64,000 bases of DNA from Oceanidesulfovibrio indonesiensis (GTDB lineage: Bacteria; Desulfobacterota; Desulfovibrionia; Desulfovibrionales; Desulfovibrionaceae). Under the pieces are notes generated by a model. The model searched no databases, was not told the origin of the DNA, and saw only the letters and a program-made list of their open reading frames with translations. The stretch covers positions 124,001 to 188,000 of the forward strand of contig NZ_QMIE01000004.1 in assembly GCF_007625075.1 (NCBI RefSeq). The letters run 5' to 3'. Positions within the stretch are counted from its first letter, which is position 1. Each line of letters begins with the position of its first letter. Both the position numbers and the translations under genes were made by a program. Shown here piece after piece: positions 25,359-34,592 of the stretch.

Positions 25359-26516
25359 ATGCGCCTTTATCTTGCCGGCGGCGCCGTCCGCGACATGCTC
25401 CTGGGCCGCGCCGCGTCCGACCGCGATTTCGTCTATTTCGGCGAAGAAGCCGAACTGCTCGAACGCTTCCCCCGCGCCAAGCGGGCCGGCAAATCCTTTG
25501 CCATTTTCATCTACCACGGCATGGAGTTCGCCCCGCCGCGCGGCGCCACCATACACGAGGACCTCCTGCGCCGCGACCTTACCGTGAACGCCCTGGCCAT
25601 GGCTGAAGACGGCAGGCTCTTTGTGCATCCCAAGGCCGTGGAAGATCTGCAAAACCGCGTGCTCCGCCCGGCCTCTGAGGACTCATTCCGCGAGGATCCG
25701 CTACGCGTATTCCGCGCGCCCCGTTTTCTGGCAGAGCATCCGGACTTCACGCCGCACCCGGAACTCGTACAGTCCATGCGGGAAGCCACGGCCGAAAAAC
25801 TGCTGGACGACCTGGACCCCGAACGCGTGGGAGCCGAGGTGCTCAAGACTCTGGCTTCCCCCGAACCGGGCAACTTCCTGCGCTGCCTGGCCGAAGGACG
25901 CTGCCTGGAGCCGTGGTTTGCGGAGCTGGCGGGCGCGGAGGAAATCCCGGCCGGCCCCCTGCCCTTCCACGACGAATCCGTGCTTGAGCACACGGCCCGG
26001 GCCATGGATCGCGCCGCACGCATGGCCCAGGCTTTTCCGCAGGCGGATGCGCAAATCGCGGTCTGGATGACCATGTGCCACGACCTGGGCAAAACCACCA
26101 CCGATCCAGCCGTATGGCCCAGACATTACGGCCACGAGAGTCGCGGGGAACGGGCCGCCGATGCCCTGGCCGCGAGATTGCGCCTTTCCAACAGATTGCG
26201 CAAGGCCGGCGCCATGGCGGCCCGCCATCACATGAACATCGGCCGCTATGACGAACTGCGCCCCGGAACCCGCGTGGATATCCTCGATGCGCTGCACAGG
26301 GTGAATCTCGTGGAGGAAATGCTGCTCTGCGCAGCGGCGGACGGCGGCATGGAGCCGGACAATGAGATGTTTAGAAATCTCCGTGACGACCTGTCGCAGA
26401 TGCTGGAGGTCTCGCTCCTTCCCGAGGACCGCGGCCTGGGTCCGGAGTCCGGCGAAAAATTGCGGATGCTGCGCGCCCAGGCGCTGGCGCGGCGCGGTTC
26501 TCAGTTCAGATCATAA
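25359..26516 (+). CDS. cca: CCA tRNA nucleotidyltransferase
   Basis: Adds or repairs the CCA end of tRNAs. The 385-residue product starts MRLYLAGGAVRDMLLGR, with the class II nucleotidyltransferase GG and the DRDFVYFG metal carboxylates, then RRDLTVNALAM and the RNA-binding stretch with EDPLRVFRAPRF. The C-terminal half has an HD-type domain (LEHTARAMDRA, CHDLGK, HYGHE), as in bacterial Cca proteins with added phosphohydrolase activity. GGGGGAG precedes the ATG. It is divergent from birA with an 85-base gap. Confidence 0.88.
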   Translation: MRLYLAGGAVRDMLLGRAASDRDFVYFGEEAELLERFPRAKRAGKSFAIFIYHGMEFAPPRGATIHEDLLRRDLTVNALAMAEDGRLFVHPKAVEDLQNRVLRPASEDSFREDPLRVFRAPRFLAEHPDFTPHPELVQSMREATAEKLLDDLDPERVGAEVLKTLASPEPGNFLRCLAEGRCLEPWFAELAGAEEIPAGPLPFHDESVLEHTARAMDRAARMAQAFPQADAQIAVWMTMCHDLGKTTTDPAVWPRHYGHESRGERAADALAARLRLSNRLRKAGAMAARHHMNIGRYDELRPGTRVDILDALHRVNLVEEMLLCAAADGGMEPDNEMFRNLRDDLSQMLEVSLLPEDRGLGPESGEKLRMLRAQALARRGSQFRS

Positions 26517-26718
26517 GTACGAATCCCCGAGAATCAACAGCTCCGCACTTGTTCAAACATCATTTCACATTCCAGGGGCGTACTCCCAGCACCGGTGTTT
26601 TACTGAACAAGGCGTTTTGAAATTCCTGAAACCCGCATCCACATATTCTTGCCCCTGCGGTTGAAGAATGTCTCGGGGGAAAAACGGCCTGCGTCCGGTC
26701 CGATGAACTGCGCCGGGC

Positions 26719-27384
26719 TCAGGTTTCCAGGTCCACCACGCCAAGCCGGGCCGCGTAGCGCACCAGTTCCACCGGCGAGCTCAAACCGAGCTTGCCCATG
26801 ATGTTGGCGCGGTGGTTATCCACCGTCTTGCGGGAAATGAAAAGTTGCGCGGCGATGTCGGCAGGGCTGACCCCTTCAGCCAGCAGGCGGAAAATCTGCT
26901 GCTCCCGTTTGGAAAGCTGGGCGTACGGTGAATCCGAAACCATGGCGCGGCGGTTGGAGAACTCCAGCAGCTTCTGCAGAACCTTGGGCGACACGGCGCT
27001 GTCCAGGTACTGCTCCTGCCTGCGTACGGCTTCCAGCGCCTGGGCAAGCCTGTCTGTGGTGGATTCCTTGAGCACGTAGGCGCCGGCGCCGGCCCGGAAG
27101 CTCTCGGCGATGAACTCGATCTTGGAGTGCATGCTCACAACCACGGCGGCCACCCCGGGCAGCAGGGTCTGCAACTGACGCAACAGCTCGATGCCGCTGC
27201 CGTCGGGCAGGCCGATATCCACAATGACCACGTCCGGTTTCTTTTCCCGGGCCTGCTCCAGGGCGTCGGCGCAGCTGCCCGCCTCCGCCACCACCTCGTA
27301 CGCCCCGATCTTCTTCACCAGGATCTTGAGCCCCTCGCGAAACAACGTGTGGTCGTCCACGATCATGATTCGACAACGGTTCAT
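26719..27384 (-). CDS. NarL/FixJ-family response regulator
   Basis: A 221-residue two-domain regulator. The receiver domain starts CRIMIVDDHTLFREG (acidic pocket DD), with the phosphoryl aspartate in VVIVDIGLPDGSG (about D54) and the conserved Lys in VLKEST. The C-terminal LuxR-type helix-turn-helix reads LSKREQQIFRLLAEGVSPAD with ISRKTVDNHRANIM. The ATG at 27384 overlaps the TGA of the kinase gene (ATGA), so the pair is co-translated. Target genes are unknown. Confidence 0.93.
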   Translation of the reverse strand: MNRCRIMIVDDHTLFREGLKILVKKIGAYEVVAEAGSCADALEQAREKKPDVVIVDIGLPDGSGIELLRQLQTLLPGVAAVVVSMHSKIEFIAESFRAGAGAYVLKESTTDRLAQALEAVRRQEQYLDSAVSPKVLQKLLEFSNRRAMVSDSPYAQLSKREQQIFRLLAEGVSPADIAAQLFISRKTVDNHRANIMGKLGLSSPVELVRYAARLGVVDLET

Positions 27385-28523
27385 CCCTGTCTCCAATGAG
27401 GAATATCCACCAGAATCCTGGTGCCTTTGCCCGGCGCGGTGCGAATGCGCAAGACCCCGCCCAGCAGGCGCGCCCGCTCGCCCATGCTCCACAATCCCAT
27501 GTGTCGTTCGCGCAAGCCTTCACCGTGGATGGGCTCCGGGGGAAAGCCCTGCCCGTCATCCTCAACGCGCAACAGCACCGAAGGATACGACGCGATCAAC
27601 TTCACGCCGACCCGGGAGGCCTGTGCGTGGCGACGCACGTTGGCCAAAGCCTCCTGCACGATGCGATAGATGTTGATCTGGAAGTCGAAATCGACCTTGA
27701 GGCCGTCCATGCCTTCGGCTCGGAAATCCACAGGTATGCCAGTGCGGGAGGAAAACTCCTCGCAAAAGCGAAACAGGGTGCTCACCAGCCCAAGCTGCAC
27801 CAATCCTGGAGGCAGGAGGGCGTATGACAAGCTGCGGACGGAATCGATGATTCCGGCCACATGGGTGGACAACTCCTGCACCTGCTGCCGGTGTTCGGAT
27901 TCCACTCCGTCCCCGTTGCATTCCAGGGACTCCAGGCCGATCTTGAGCATGCTCAGGGACTGCGCCACGTCGTCGTGCAGTTCACGGGCGATGCGCTGAC
28001 GTTCCATCTCCTGAGCCCGCAACAACTCCCGGGACAGTGTCTGCAAATGCTCTTCGGCCCGACGGGCCTCGACAATCCGTCCCAGATTTTCCGCAACAGC
28101 CTGCAGAAGATGCGTTTCCTCTTGCAGGAAAACGCTGCCGGTCGGTTCTCGGCGTGGCGGCTGGCGCAGATAGCATATTTCCACACGTCCCGCCGGCTTG
28201 CCATGGGCGCGCACCAGCCTGGTCTGCAACCAGCGGGTGCGTTTGAAGCCCTGGGTGGCGCAACTGCGCCCTTCCAGCTCCACCCGCGCTGCCGCCAGTT
28301 CGGGGAACTGCCAGGATTCGCACAGCAGCGCCGCCACGTCCCGGACCAGTTCATCGAGGGAGAGGTCCTTCTGCTGTGCGAGCCTGGAAATGGCGTAAAG
28401 ACAGCCGAGTTCCTTGACGCGCTCCCGCAGATCCCGCTCCACCGCGGACATGGTCGAAGAGCTGGCAGAAGAATGTCCGGCCTCCTCGCGGAGACCGGAC
28501 GAGTCGTCGTTGGGTTCGTGCAT
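27381..28523 (-). CDS. NarX-like sensor histidine kinase
   Basis: A 380-residue soluble kinase of the HisKA_3 type. After a Ser-rich N-terminus comes a GAF-like input region (about 45-165, starting KELGCLYAISRLAQQ), then a dimerisation helix with the phospho-acceptor in RQRIARELHDDVAQSLS, and an ATPase domain (IVQEALANVRRHAQA; VEDDGQGF; GLWSMGERARLLGG). No transmembrane segment is seen, so the signal is probably cytoplasmic. The start is taken as ATG 28523, six bases inside a TTG alternative. It is coupled to the response regulator downstream. Confidence 0.9.
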   Translation of the reverse strand: MHEPNDDSSGLREEAGHSSASSSTMSAVERDLRERVKELGCLYAISRLAQQKDLSLDELVRDVAALLCESWQFPELAAARVELEGRSCATQGFKRTRWLQTRLVRAHGKPAGRVEICYLRQPPRREPTGSVFLQEETHLLQAVAENLGRIVEARRAEEHLQTLSRELLRAQEMERQRIARELHDDVAQSLSMLKIGLESLECNGDGVESEHRQQVQELSTHVAGIIDSVRSLSYALLPPGLVQLGLVSTLFRFCEEFSSRTGIPVDFRAEGMDGLKVDFDFQINIYRIVQEALANVRRHAQASRVGVKLIASYPSVLLRVEDDGQGFPPEPIHGEGLRERHMGLWSMGERARLLGGVLRIRTAPGKGTRILVDIPHWRQG

Positions 28524-28604
28524 GATCAAGGGCAGGATAGCACCCCGAACATGGGCTTGTCAGCCCCGCACCTATTGCCGGGCAAGGCGCAAAGCCGCGC
28601 CGGT

Positions 28605-30245
28605 TCAGGACAGCAGAATCTTTCTGGCGATCTGATCCTGGGCGTCGGTGCAGAAAGGAATTCCGGTTTCGCGCTCAGTCTCCCGGTTGCCGGAGAATAT
28701 GTCCTCGCGGCTGATGGAGTCGATGCGGAACTTGCGCACGCCGGCCAGAAACTGTTGCAGCCCTGCGCCCAGCTTGTCCGCCAGGCACCACATGGCCACA
28801 GCGCCCAGAGGGATTTCCTTCATGGCTTCGGCGCCGATCTTATCCGACACTTCCTGATAGCAGGAGAATATCTTCTCAGGCGTGTCGCCGAAAGACTTGA
28901 CCGTGGCTGGCAGTTTGTCCCAGTTGCCGTGCACCGTGTCCTTGCGCTCGGGATAGAGAGCACCTTCGATGTTGGCGCCCAGGAATCCCGGAATCATGAG
29001 CGCCCGGCCCATGCAGATGAGCTTGGAGTAAGGCGCGCCAAGCGCCAGGGCCTTGAATATCTGATCCTCGCGGGCGATGCCGCCGGCAAAGGACATGTCC
29101 GCGGGGCGCATGCCCTTGGCGGCCAGCAGCGCGGCATATTCATACGCTTTGGCGTGCAGCATCACAGAGGGCACGCCCCAGGCCTCCATCATGTTCCAGG
29201 GGCTCATGCCGGTTCCGCCGCCGGCGCCGTCTATAGTCAGCAGGTCGAGTCCGGCCTCGGCGGAGAGACGGATGGCCAGCGCCAGCCCCTCCATGCCGTA
29301 GCAGCCCGTCTTGAGAGAAATACGCTTGAATCCGAGGTCGCGCAGCTTCTGCACGGCGGCGTGGAAATCAGCGCACACGGCCTCCCAGCCGCCCTGTTCC
29401 GTAAAGCCAAGCCGGCTGTGACGGGCGAAGCAGTCGATGGAACCATCGGCAAAGGCCTTCTGCACAGCGGGCAGATCCGGATCCGGATCCACCAGATAGC
29501 CGCGTTCCTTGAGGAACTTGGCGTACTCCACGCTGCCTACCTTGATTTCGCCGCCGATGTTCTTGGCGCCCTGGCCCCACTTGAGCTCGATCATCATGTC
29601 GTCGCCATGCTTCTCGAGGATGTACTCGGCAACGCCGTTGCAGGCGTCCTCCACGTTGAGCTGCACGATGACCGCGCCATAGCCGTCATAGTACCGCTTG
29701 TACGTGTTGATCCGGCGATCCATCTCAGGGGCCTTGCTGATGCGGCCGTTCTCGATCTCGGCTTCGCGGTCAACGCCCACCACGTTCTCGCCGATGACAA
29801 CGGGAATGCCCACCAATGCGCAGCCTATGGCAAAGGAATCCCAGTAGCGGGCGGCAATGAGGGTGGACCCCAGAGCGCCGGTCATGAGCGGCAGGCGCAC
29901 CTTGGTTTTCTTGCCGTTGCCGAAGGAAGTCTCCAGGCTCACATTGGTGAACAGGCAGTTGTCTGCGTTGCTGGAAGTGTCCGCCGGCAACCCCTGGGCT
30001 CCGTAGAGATTCCCCTGAATGCGCAGCGAATTGTAGGAAACGTCTACGTGGCTTACATTGTCGCTTCCTGCGGTCACCAGGCCGTAGTCGCGAGGATACA
30101 GCATGGAACGGCCCTGCAGCGAGGACATCCAGGTCTCGCACTTGCCTGCGCAATCTGCCCTGCACAATGTGCACAGGCTGGATTCACAGGCCGTTCCCCT
30201 GTTGATGGTGCCGATGACGTCGTTGCCCTTGGACCGCTTCTGCAT
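28605..30245 (-). CDS. FMN-binding glutamate synthase-domain protein
   Basis: The 546-residue protein consists of the FMN/Fe-S central domain of glutamate synthase (about 90-500): MTGALGST, the ELKWGQGAK stretch, LLTIDGAGGGTGMSP and AGGIARE. The glutamine amidotransferase domain is absent, as in archaeal-type GltB2 proteins. At the N-terminus five cysteines are clustered (C20, C25, C28, C32, C36), which could bind an Fe-S cluster or zinc. No small NADPH-oxidising subunit is next to it, so whether it is a true glutamate synthase or a related FMN oxidoreductase cannot be decided. Confidence 0.82.
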   Translation of the reverse strand: MQKRSKGNDVIGTINRGTACESSLCTLCRADCAGKCETWMSSLQGRSMLYPRDYGLVTAGSDNVSHVDVSYNSLRIQGNLYGAQGLPADTSSNADNCLFTNVSLETSFGNGKKTKVRLPLMTGALGSTLIAARYWDSFAIGCALVGIPVVIGENVVGVDREAEIENGRISKAPEMDRRINTYKRYYDGYGAVIVQLNVEDACNGVAEYILEKHGDDMMIELKWGQGAKNIGGEIKVGSVEYAKFLKERGYLVDPDPDLPAVQKAFADGSIDCFARHSRLGFTEQGGWEAVCADFHAAVQKLRDLGFKRISLKTGCYGMEGLALAIRLSAEAGLDLLTIDGAGGGTGMSPWNMMEAWGVPSVMLHAKAYEYAALLAAKGMRPADMSFAGGIAREDQIFKALALGAPYSKLICMGRALMIPGFLGANIEGALYPERKDTVHGNWDKLPATVKSFGDTPEKIFSCYQEVSDKIGAEAMKEIPLGAVAMWCLADKLGAGLQQFLAGVRKFRIDSISREDIFSGNRETERETGIPFCTDAQDQIARKILLS

Positions 30246-30944
30246 CGATGTTTCTCCTTGCTGCCTGGATTATCCTAAATATCCCGATTTCACCCGTGAG
30301 CATCCCGCTCGTTGCGGACCCTTGGGTGGCCGAGCCTTCCGCCAAAAGAGCGAAACAAACTAGCCCCCCGCCCCCTTGGGGTCGATAGGGAAAACTCCGG
30401 ATTATTCGGGATTTTCTCCCGACCAGGACCGGGAGACCGCTCCTGTGGGATGAGCCGGACACTTCGAGTAACAGAGCAAACCAGCCGCTGCGCAGAGCGA
30501 TTGTGATGGTGGCTTCCGGCACGATCGATGTCCTCAGAAGCTCTTATGGAACGCCGAACCAACGGGAACTCTTGGCCTTTCCTGTATCGGCCCTAAACTG
30601 CTTGTATTTTATGAGGAATATCTTTAAAAAGCTCAAACGCATGCAATGGAGCCGGCGGTTGCCCGAGATCTTTCATGCAGCGCGACGCAGCCCCGCCGCC
30701 AGGCTTTGTCCGGCCCGGGTGTCTTTTATGATTCGTGAACCGGACATGTATTATAGTTCAGCCATGCTGCCCAAACTTACGTCAGAGTTTTTCACTGCAG
30801 GTTTGAATACGTAATTTCATCGGATATGAACGCACATTCATCAAAGCCACGTATACACTTATGTATGGTTTGAATGCACTCGACAGATTCTTTCGTGTCA
30901 GGTCCTGACGTTCTTCATGTTCATCAAAACGCGAGGTATTTCGA
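30246..30944. other. Long intergenic region, no gene seen
   Basis: These 699 bases separate two divergent genes. A 103-codon ATG frame (30503-30814) looks non-coding. GC content falls towards the right. Small inverted repeats occur around 30395-30450. TATTAT at 30749-30754 could be a -10 for the ABC operon but no good -35 is present. It may carry operators for the amino acid transporter. Confidence 0.5.
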
Positions 30945-31736
30945 ATGAAATTTCTTCTCACTGCCCTTCTGGGGATGGTCCTGTGTTTCAATGCCTCTTT
31001 CGCCCAAGCGGCCGACGACTCCTGGGAACGGGTGCAGAACGCCGGCAAGCTGGTGATCGGTCTGGACGACGCGTTCCCGCCCATGGGCTTCCGCGATGAC
31101 ACCGGCAAGCTCATCGGTTTCGATATCGACGCCGCTGAAGAGGTCGGCAAGCGCCTGGACATCGAGATCGCATGGCAGCCCACCGAGTGGAAAGGGGTCA
31201 TCAACTCCCTGTACGCCAAAAAGTTCGACTGCATCTGGAACGGCATGACCATCACGCCTGAGCGCCAGGAGAAGGTTGCCTTCTCCAAGCCGTACATCAT
31301 GGACGGCCAGATCGCCACGGTGCGCCTGGATGATCAGGAATTCGAATCGTTCGAGGACCTCGGCGGCAAGATCGTAGGCGTCCAGGCCGGTTCTCCGGCT
31401 CTGGAGGCTGCCAAGAAGCTGCCCAACGCCGCTGCCCAAATCCGCGAGTACGACACGAACCCCGAGGCTTTCCTGGATCTGGAAGCCGGCCGTCTGGACT
31501 CCGTGGTCGTAGACAACGTGACCGGTCGCTATTACATGGCTTCCCGTCCCGGCAAGTTCCGCGCCCTGCCCGGCTATATCACGAAAGAGGCTTTCGGAGT
31601 CGCTTTCCGCATGGAAGACGCCTCCCTGCGCGCCAAGATCCAGCAGACAATCGACGAGATGATCGAAGACGGCACCATGGGTGAAATCTCCCGCAAGTGG
31701 TTCGGCGAAGACGTCACCAATCCTGCCGAATGGTAA
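30945..31736 (+). CDS. Polar amino acid ABC transporter, periplasmic binding protein
   Basis: A 263-residue family-3 solute-binding protein. It has a signal peptide (about 1-23, cleaved after FAQA), then the standard start WERVQNAGKLVIGLDDAFPPMGF, GFDIDAAEEVGKRL, the WNGMTITPERQEKVAFSKPY signature and GTMGEISRKWFG at the end. The ligand is probably a polar amino acid, but cannot be named. The permease gene starts 6 bases after its stop and the ATPase gene follows, giving a complete three-gene importer. Confidence 0.92.
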   Translation: MKFLLTALLGMVLCFNASFAQAADDSWERVQNAGKLVIGLDDAFPPMGFRDDTGKLIGFDIDAAEEVGKRLDIEIAWQPTEWKGVINSLYAKKFDCIWNGMTITPERQEKVAFSKPYIMDGQIATVRLDDQEFESFEDLGGKIVGVQAGSPALEAAKKLPNAAAQIREYDTNPEAFLDLEAGRLDSVVVDNVTGRYYMASRPGKFRALPGYITKEAFGVAFRMEDASLRAKIQQTIDEMIEDGTMGEISRKWFGEDVTNPAEW

Positions 31737-31742
31737 TTTGAT

Positions 31743-32789
31743 GTGACTTTGAAGGATTTGCATAGAGTACTGGGGAGCGTCGCCTCGGCGGCGCTCCTCG
31801 TTCTTTCTCTCCTGGTCGCGGGCGTTCAGGCCGGCGAGGTTGCGTCCACGACTCCGGACGCCGACGCCCTGATGCGCGAGGCCAACAACGTCATGGCCAC
31901 AGGCGATCTGGACGCCGCGGTGCAGATCTATCTGCAGGTGCCTCCGCCGGGACCCGAGGGCGACCGGGGGCAGTTCGTTTCCAGCCGCATACAGGCGGCC
32001 CGTCTCGAGTTCGCCATGAAGGACTACCCGGCGGCGCTCGCCATCGTGGAGCAGCTGCTGGAAGTCTATCCCGAACACATCGAAGCGCTTCAATTCCGAA
32101 AATCGATCGAAAACGCCATGATGCCGCAATGGCAGCGGCTGCTCCAAGATACGGTGAAGTACGTGCCGCACCTCTTGAAAGGCGCCCTGCTCACCTTGCT
32201 GCTGGTCGTCGTTACCATGATCGTCTCGCCTTTCGGCGGCCTGCTCATCGCTCTGGGACGCATCGGCTCCTTCAAACCAATCAGCCGACTCTGCTGGTTC
32301 ATCATCTGGTTGTTCCGCGGCACGCCGCTTCTGCTCCAGCTGTTCTTCATCTATTACGGACTGCCGGCCCTGGGCATCACGCTCAAGCCGATCACAGCGG
32401 CGCTCATCGGTCTCGGCCTGAACTATTCCGCATACCTTGCGGAGATCATACGCAGCGGCATCCTGTCCATCGACCACGGGCAGATGGAAGCCGCCGAGGC
32501 CATGGGCATGACCTACTGGCAGGCCATGCGCCGGGTCATCATCCCGCAGACATACCGGGTGATAATGCCGCCTGTGGGCAACGAGTTCATCGCGCTCATC
32601 AAGGACACCGCCCTGGTTTCCACCATCGCCATGGTGGAACTGATGCGCACGGCGGACCAGCTCTTCAACGCAACGTTCAACATAACCGTGCTGGTGCTCG
32701 CCGCCGGCATCTACCTTCTGTTCACTACGGTCTTCACGTTCATCTTCGAATCGATCGAGGCACGTGTGGGCGCATACGAGAAACGTTAG
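31743..32789 (+). CDS. Amino acid ABC permease with an N-terminal periplasmic TPR-like domain
   Basis: The 348-residue product is about 110 residues longer than a normal HisM/GlnP permease. Residues 1-30 form a signal or anchor helix, and 32-115 a TPR-like stretch (MREANNVMATGDLDAAVQIY; QAARLEFAMKDYPAALAIVE). The permease proper begins about 133 (VPHLLKGALLTLLLVVV) and has WLFRGTPLLLQLFFIYYGLP and the EAA loop EAAEAMGMTYWQAMRRVIIP. Start is GTG 31743 with a poor ribosome site. The extra domain presumably faces the periplasm and might interact with the binding protein encoded just upstream. Confidence 0.87.
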   Translation: MTLKDLHRVLGSVASAALLVLSLLVAGVQAGEVASTTPDADALMREANNVMATGDLDAAVQIYLQVPPPGPEGDRGQFVSSRIQAARLEFAMKDYPAALAIVEQLLEVYPEHIEALQFRKSIENAMMPQWQRLLQDTVKYVPHLLKGALLTLLLVVVTMIVSPFGGLLIALGRIGSFKPISRLCWFIIWLFRGTPLLLQLFFIYYGLPALGITLKPITAALIGLGLNYSAYLAEIIRSGILSIDHGQMEAAEAMGMTYWQAMRRVIIPQTYRVIMPPVGNEFIALIKDTALVSTIAMVELMRTADQLFNATFNITVLVLAAGIYLLFTTVFTFIFESIEARVGAYEKR

Positions 32790-32791
32790 CT

Positions 32792-33556
32792 ATGCAACCA
32801 CTTCTGGAACTCAAGGACATCGTCAAGTCGTTCGGTTCGCATCGAGCCGTGGACTCCGTCAGCCTCTCGCTGAACCCGCAGGACAAAACCGTCATCATCG
32901 GTCCCTCCGGATCGGGCAAGTCCACATTGCTCCGCACCATCAACTTTCTGGAAACCATAGATTCCGGCTCCATCATGTTCGAAGGGCGCGATGTGGGATA
33001 CCGGCGCCACAAGGGCCATCTGATTCTGGACAAACCCAGGAACATCTGCAAGCTGCGCGCGCAGATAGGCATGGTGTTCCAGCATTTCAACCTGTTCCCG
33101 CACATGACCGTGGTGGAGAACGCCATGGAGGGACAGGTGACAGTGCAAGGGCTTGCCAGAAAGGAAGCCCGTGAGATCGCCATGAGCATGCTGGACAAGG
33201 TGGGCATGAAGGATTTCGCGGACCGTTACCCGGCGGCTCTTTCCGGCGGACAGAAACAACGCGCCGCCATTGCCCGCGCTCTTGCCATGCGGCCCAAGCT
33301 GATGCTGTTCGACGAACCCACCTCGGCCCTGGACCCCGAGTTGGTGGGCGAGGTCTTCGCCACCATCAAACAGCTTGCGGACGAGGGCATGACCATGATC
33401 ATCGTCACGCACAACATGGGCTTTGCCCGCGAGGTTGCGGACCAGCTGTATTTCATGGAAGACGGCTCGTTCCTCGCCCAGGGCGAACCGGACGAATTTT
33501 TCGGAAAGCATTGCAACGACCCGCGCATACAGAGTTTCATCCAGCGCATTTTCTAG
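32792..33556 (+). CDS. Amino acid ABC transporter ATP-binding protein
   Basis: A 254-residue ATPase of the GlnQ/HisP type. It shows Walker A GPSGSGKST, the Q-loop (GMVFQHFNLFPHMTV), the signature LSGGQKQRAAIARALAM, Walker B LMLFDEPTSALDPE and the switch histidine in VTHNMGFA. The insert RRHKGHLILDKPR after the first strands is somewhat longer than usual. It begins two bases after the permease stop. Confidence 0.94.
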   Translation: MQPLLELKDIVKSFGSHRAVDSVSLSLNPQDKTVIIGPSGSGKSTLLRTINFLETIDSGSIMFEGRDVGYRRHKGHLILDKPRNICKLRAQIGMVFQHFNLFPHMTVVENAMEGQVTVQGLARKEAREIAMSMLDKVGMKDFADRYPAALSGGQKQRAAIARALAMRPKLMLFDEPTSALDPELVGEVFATIKQLADEGMTMIIVTHNMGFAREVADQLYFMEDGSFLAQGEPDEFFGKHCNDPRIQSFIQRIF

Positions 33557-33893
33557 CCCTTTATCCCCGTAAACTCTGGGCCGCCCTCGCATCGTTTACC
33601 GTACCCATATTAGTCCGGACACTTGTGTCCTGTCGCTTCCTTGGGGCAAGCGACGCACACGATGCCGTCGCGACACCGTGTTCCTGTGGAGCCTGATACA
33701 GCCGTGGCTCTGACACACTTTCAACAATTCCCCGCTTTTTCTTCTCCCACCCCATTCCGCCGGAATTTCTGGCCATCCTCGCTTTCCTGTTCGGCTTCTC
33801 CCCACCTTCTCCGTTCAAGCGTCTCAACCCGGTAAGATTCTTGCTTGTCTCCTCCAGGAGGAAAAATTTGCCACATCCTACAGGAGGACTCTA
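33557..33893. other. Intergenic region with a hairpin, no gene seen
   Basis: 337 bases without convincing coding sequence. GTCGCTT (33632-33638) and AAGCGAC (33648-33654) make a 7-bp stem that may end the ABC operon, but no U-tract follows. CTCCAGGAGG near 33850 and CAGGAGGA at about 33880 precede the next gene; the latter is its ribosome-binding site. Confidence 0.4.
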
Positions 33894-34355
33894 ATGACCA
33901 GCATTTCCAGTGTGTATGCCGATCAGTGGCTGCGAGCGTTGAACGTCAACGAAACTGATTCCGCCACATCCGGCGCCGACAAGCAGAAAAAGGGCGACAC
34001 GACCTCGCTGGCGCTCGGCGACACCGTGAGCATCTCCGAGCAGGCCAGACTGCTGGCCGGGCAGTCGTCGGCCGGGCAGTCCCAGACCGAGAGCGAAGCA
34101 CAGTCCGATTCCGGCGGCGGCGCTTCCGCCACGGCTGAATCCGCCATGGCTTTCGGATCATCCTCGGCGTCTTCGGTCCAGGAACAGATAGAAGAAATCG
34201 AGCAGAAGATCGAAGAGCTTGGGCAGGAGATCGCCCAGCTCCAGGGCAAGGTGTCTTCCGACCCCAACGCCAAGACCCAGCTCGACGCAAAGCTCAACGA
34301 ACTCGCCCAGCTGCAGGCGCAGCTTACCCAGCTCAAGCAGCAGCAGCTCTCGTAA
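33894..34355 (+). CDS. FlxA-like coiled-coil protein of unknown function
   Basis: A 153-residue protein without signal peptide or membrane span. The N-terminal third is polar and contains GDTVSISEQARLLAGQ, a motif style (D-x-V-x-IS-x-x-A) also seen in FlgM and other small motility-linked proteins. The middle is Ser/Ala/Gly rich. The last 60 residues form a glutamine-rich coiled coil (EQIEEIEQKIEELGQEIAQL and on), resembling E. coli FlxA. A motility or flagellar-export link is a guess. CAGGAGG gives a good start and a terminator follows. Confidence 0.7.
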   Translation: MTSISSVYADQWLRALNVNETDSATSGADKQKKGDTTSLALGDTVSISEQARLLAGQSSAGQSQTESEAQSDSGGGASATAESAMAFGSSSASSVQEQIEEIEQKIEELGQEIAQLQGKVSSDPNAKTQLDAKLNELAQLQAQLTQLKQQQLS

Positions 34356-34386
34356 AGGCCTGCCGCCATGCATCACGCTCGACAGG

Positions 34387-34427
34387 AAAGGGCTGTCCAC
34401 AGATGACCGGGCAGCCTTTTCGTTTTC
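34387..34427 (+). terminator. Intrinsic terminator after the FlxA-like gene
   Basis: AAAGGGCTGTCC (34387-34398) pairs with GGGCAGCCTTTT (34409-34420) with one G-U pair and a 10-base loop, followed by CGTTTT. Confidence 0.75.
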
Positions 34428-34592
34428 CCGCACGCAACATTACTCCAACGCCGTGAACCTTATGCCCGCAGATTTTTCGGAGCGCGGCGCCTCAGTTTCT
34501 GCGGCCATCCCCGGATTATCCCCATTGGCTCCGCGTCGGCCGGTTGTATGATGCACGGTGAATGATCGATTCACGCCCCCCGGAGGATGGCC

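Noticed and set aside
30503..30814. 103-codon frame in the long gap before the ABC operon
   Set aside because: No ribosome site, atypical composition, and no recognisable family.
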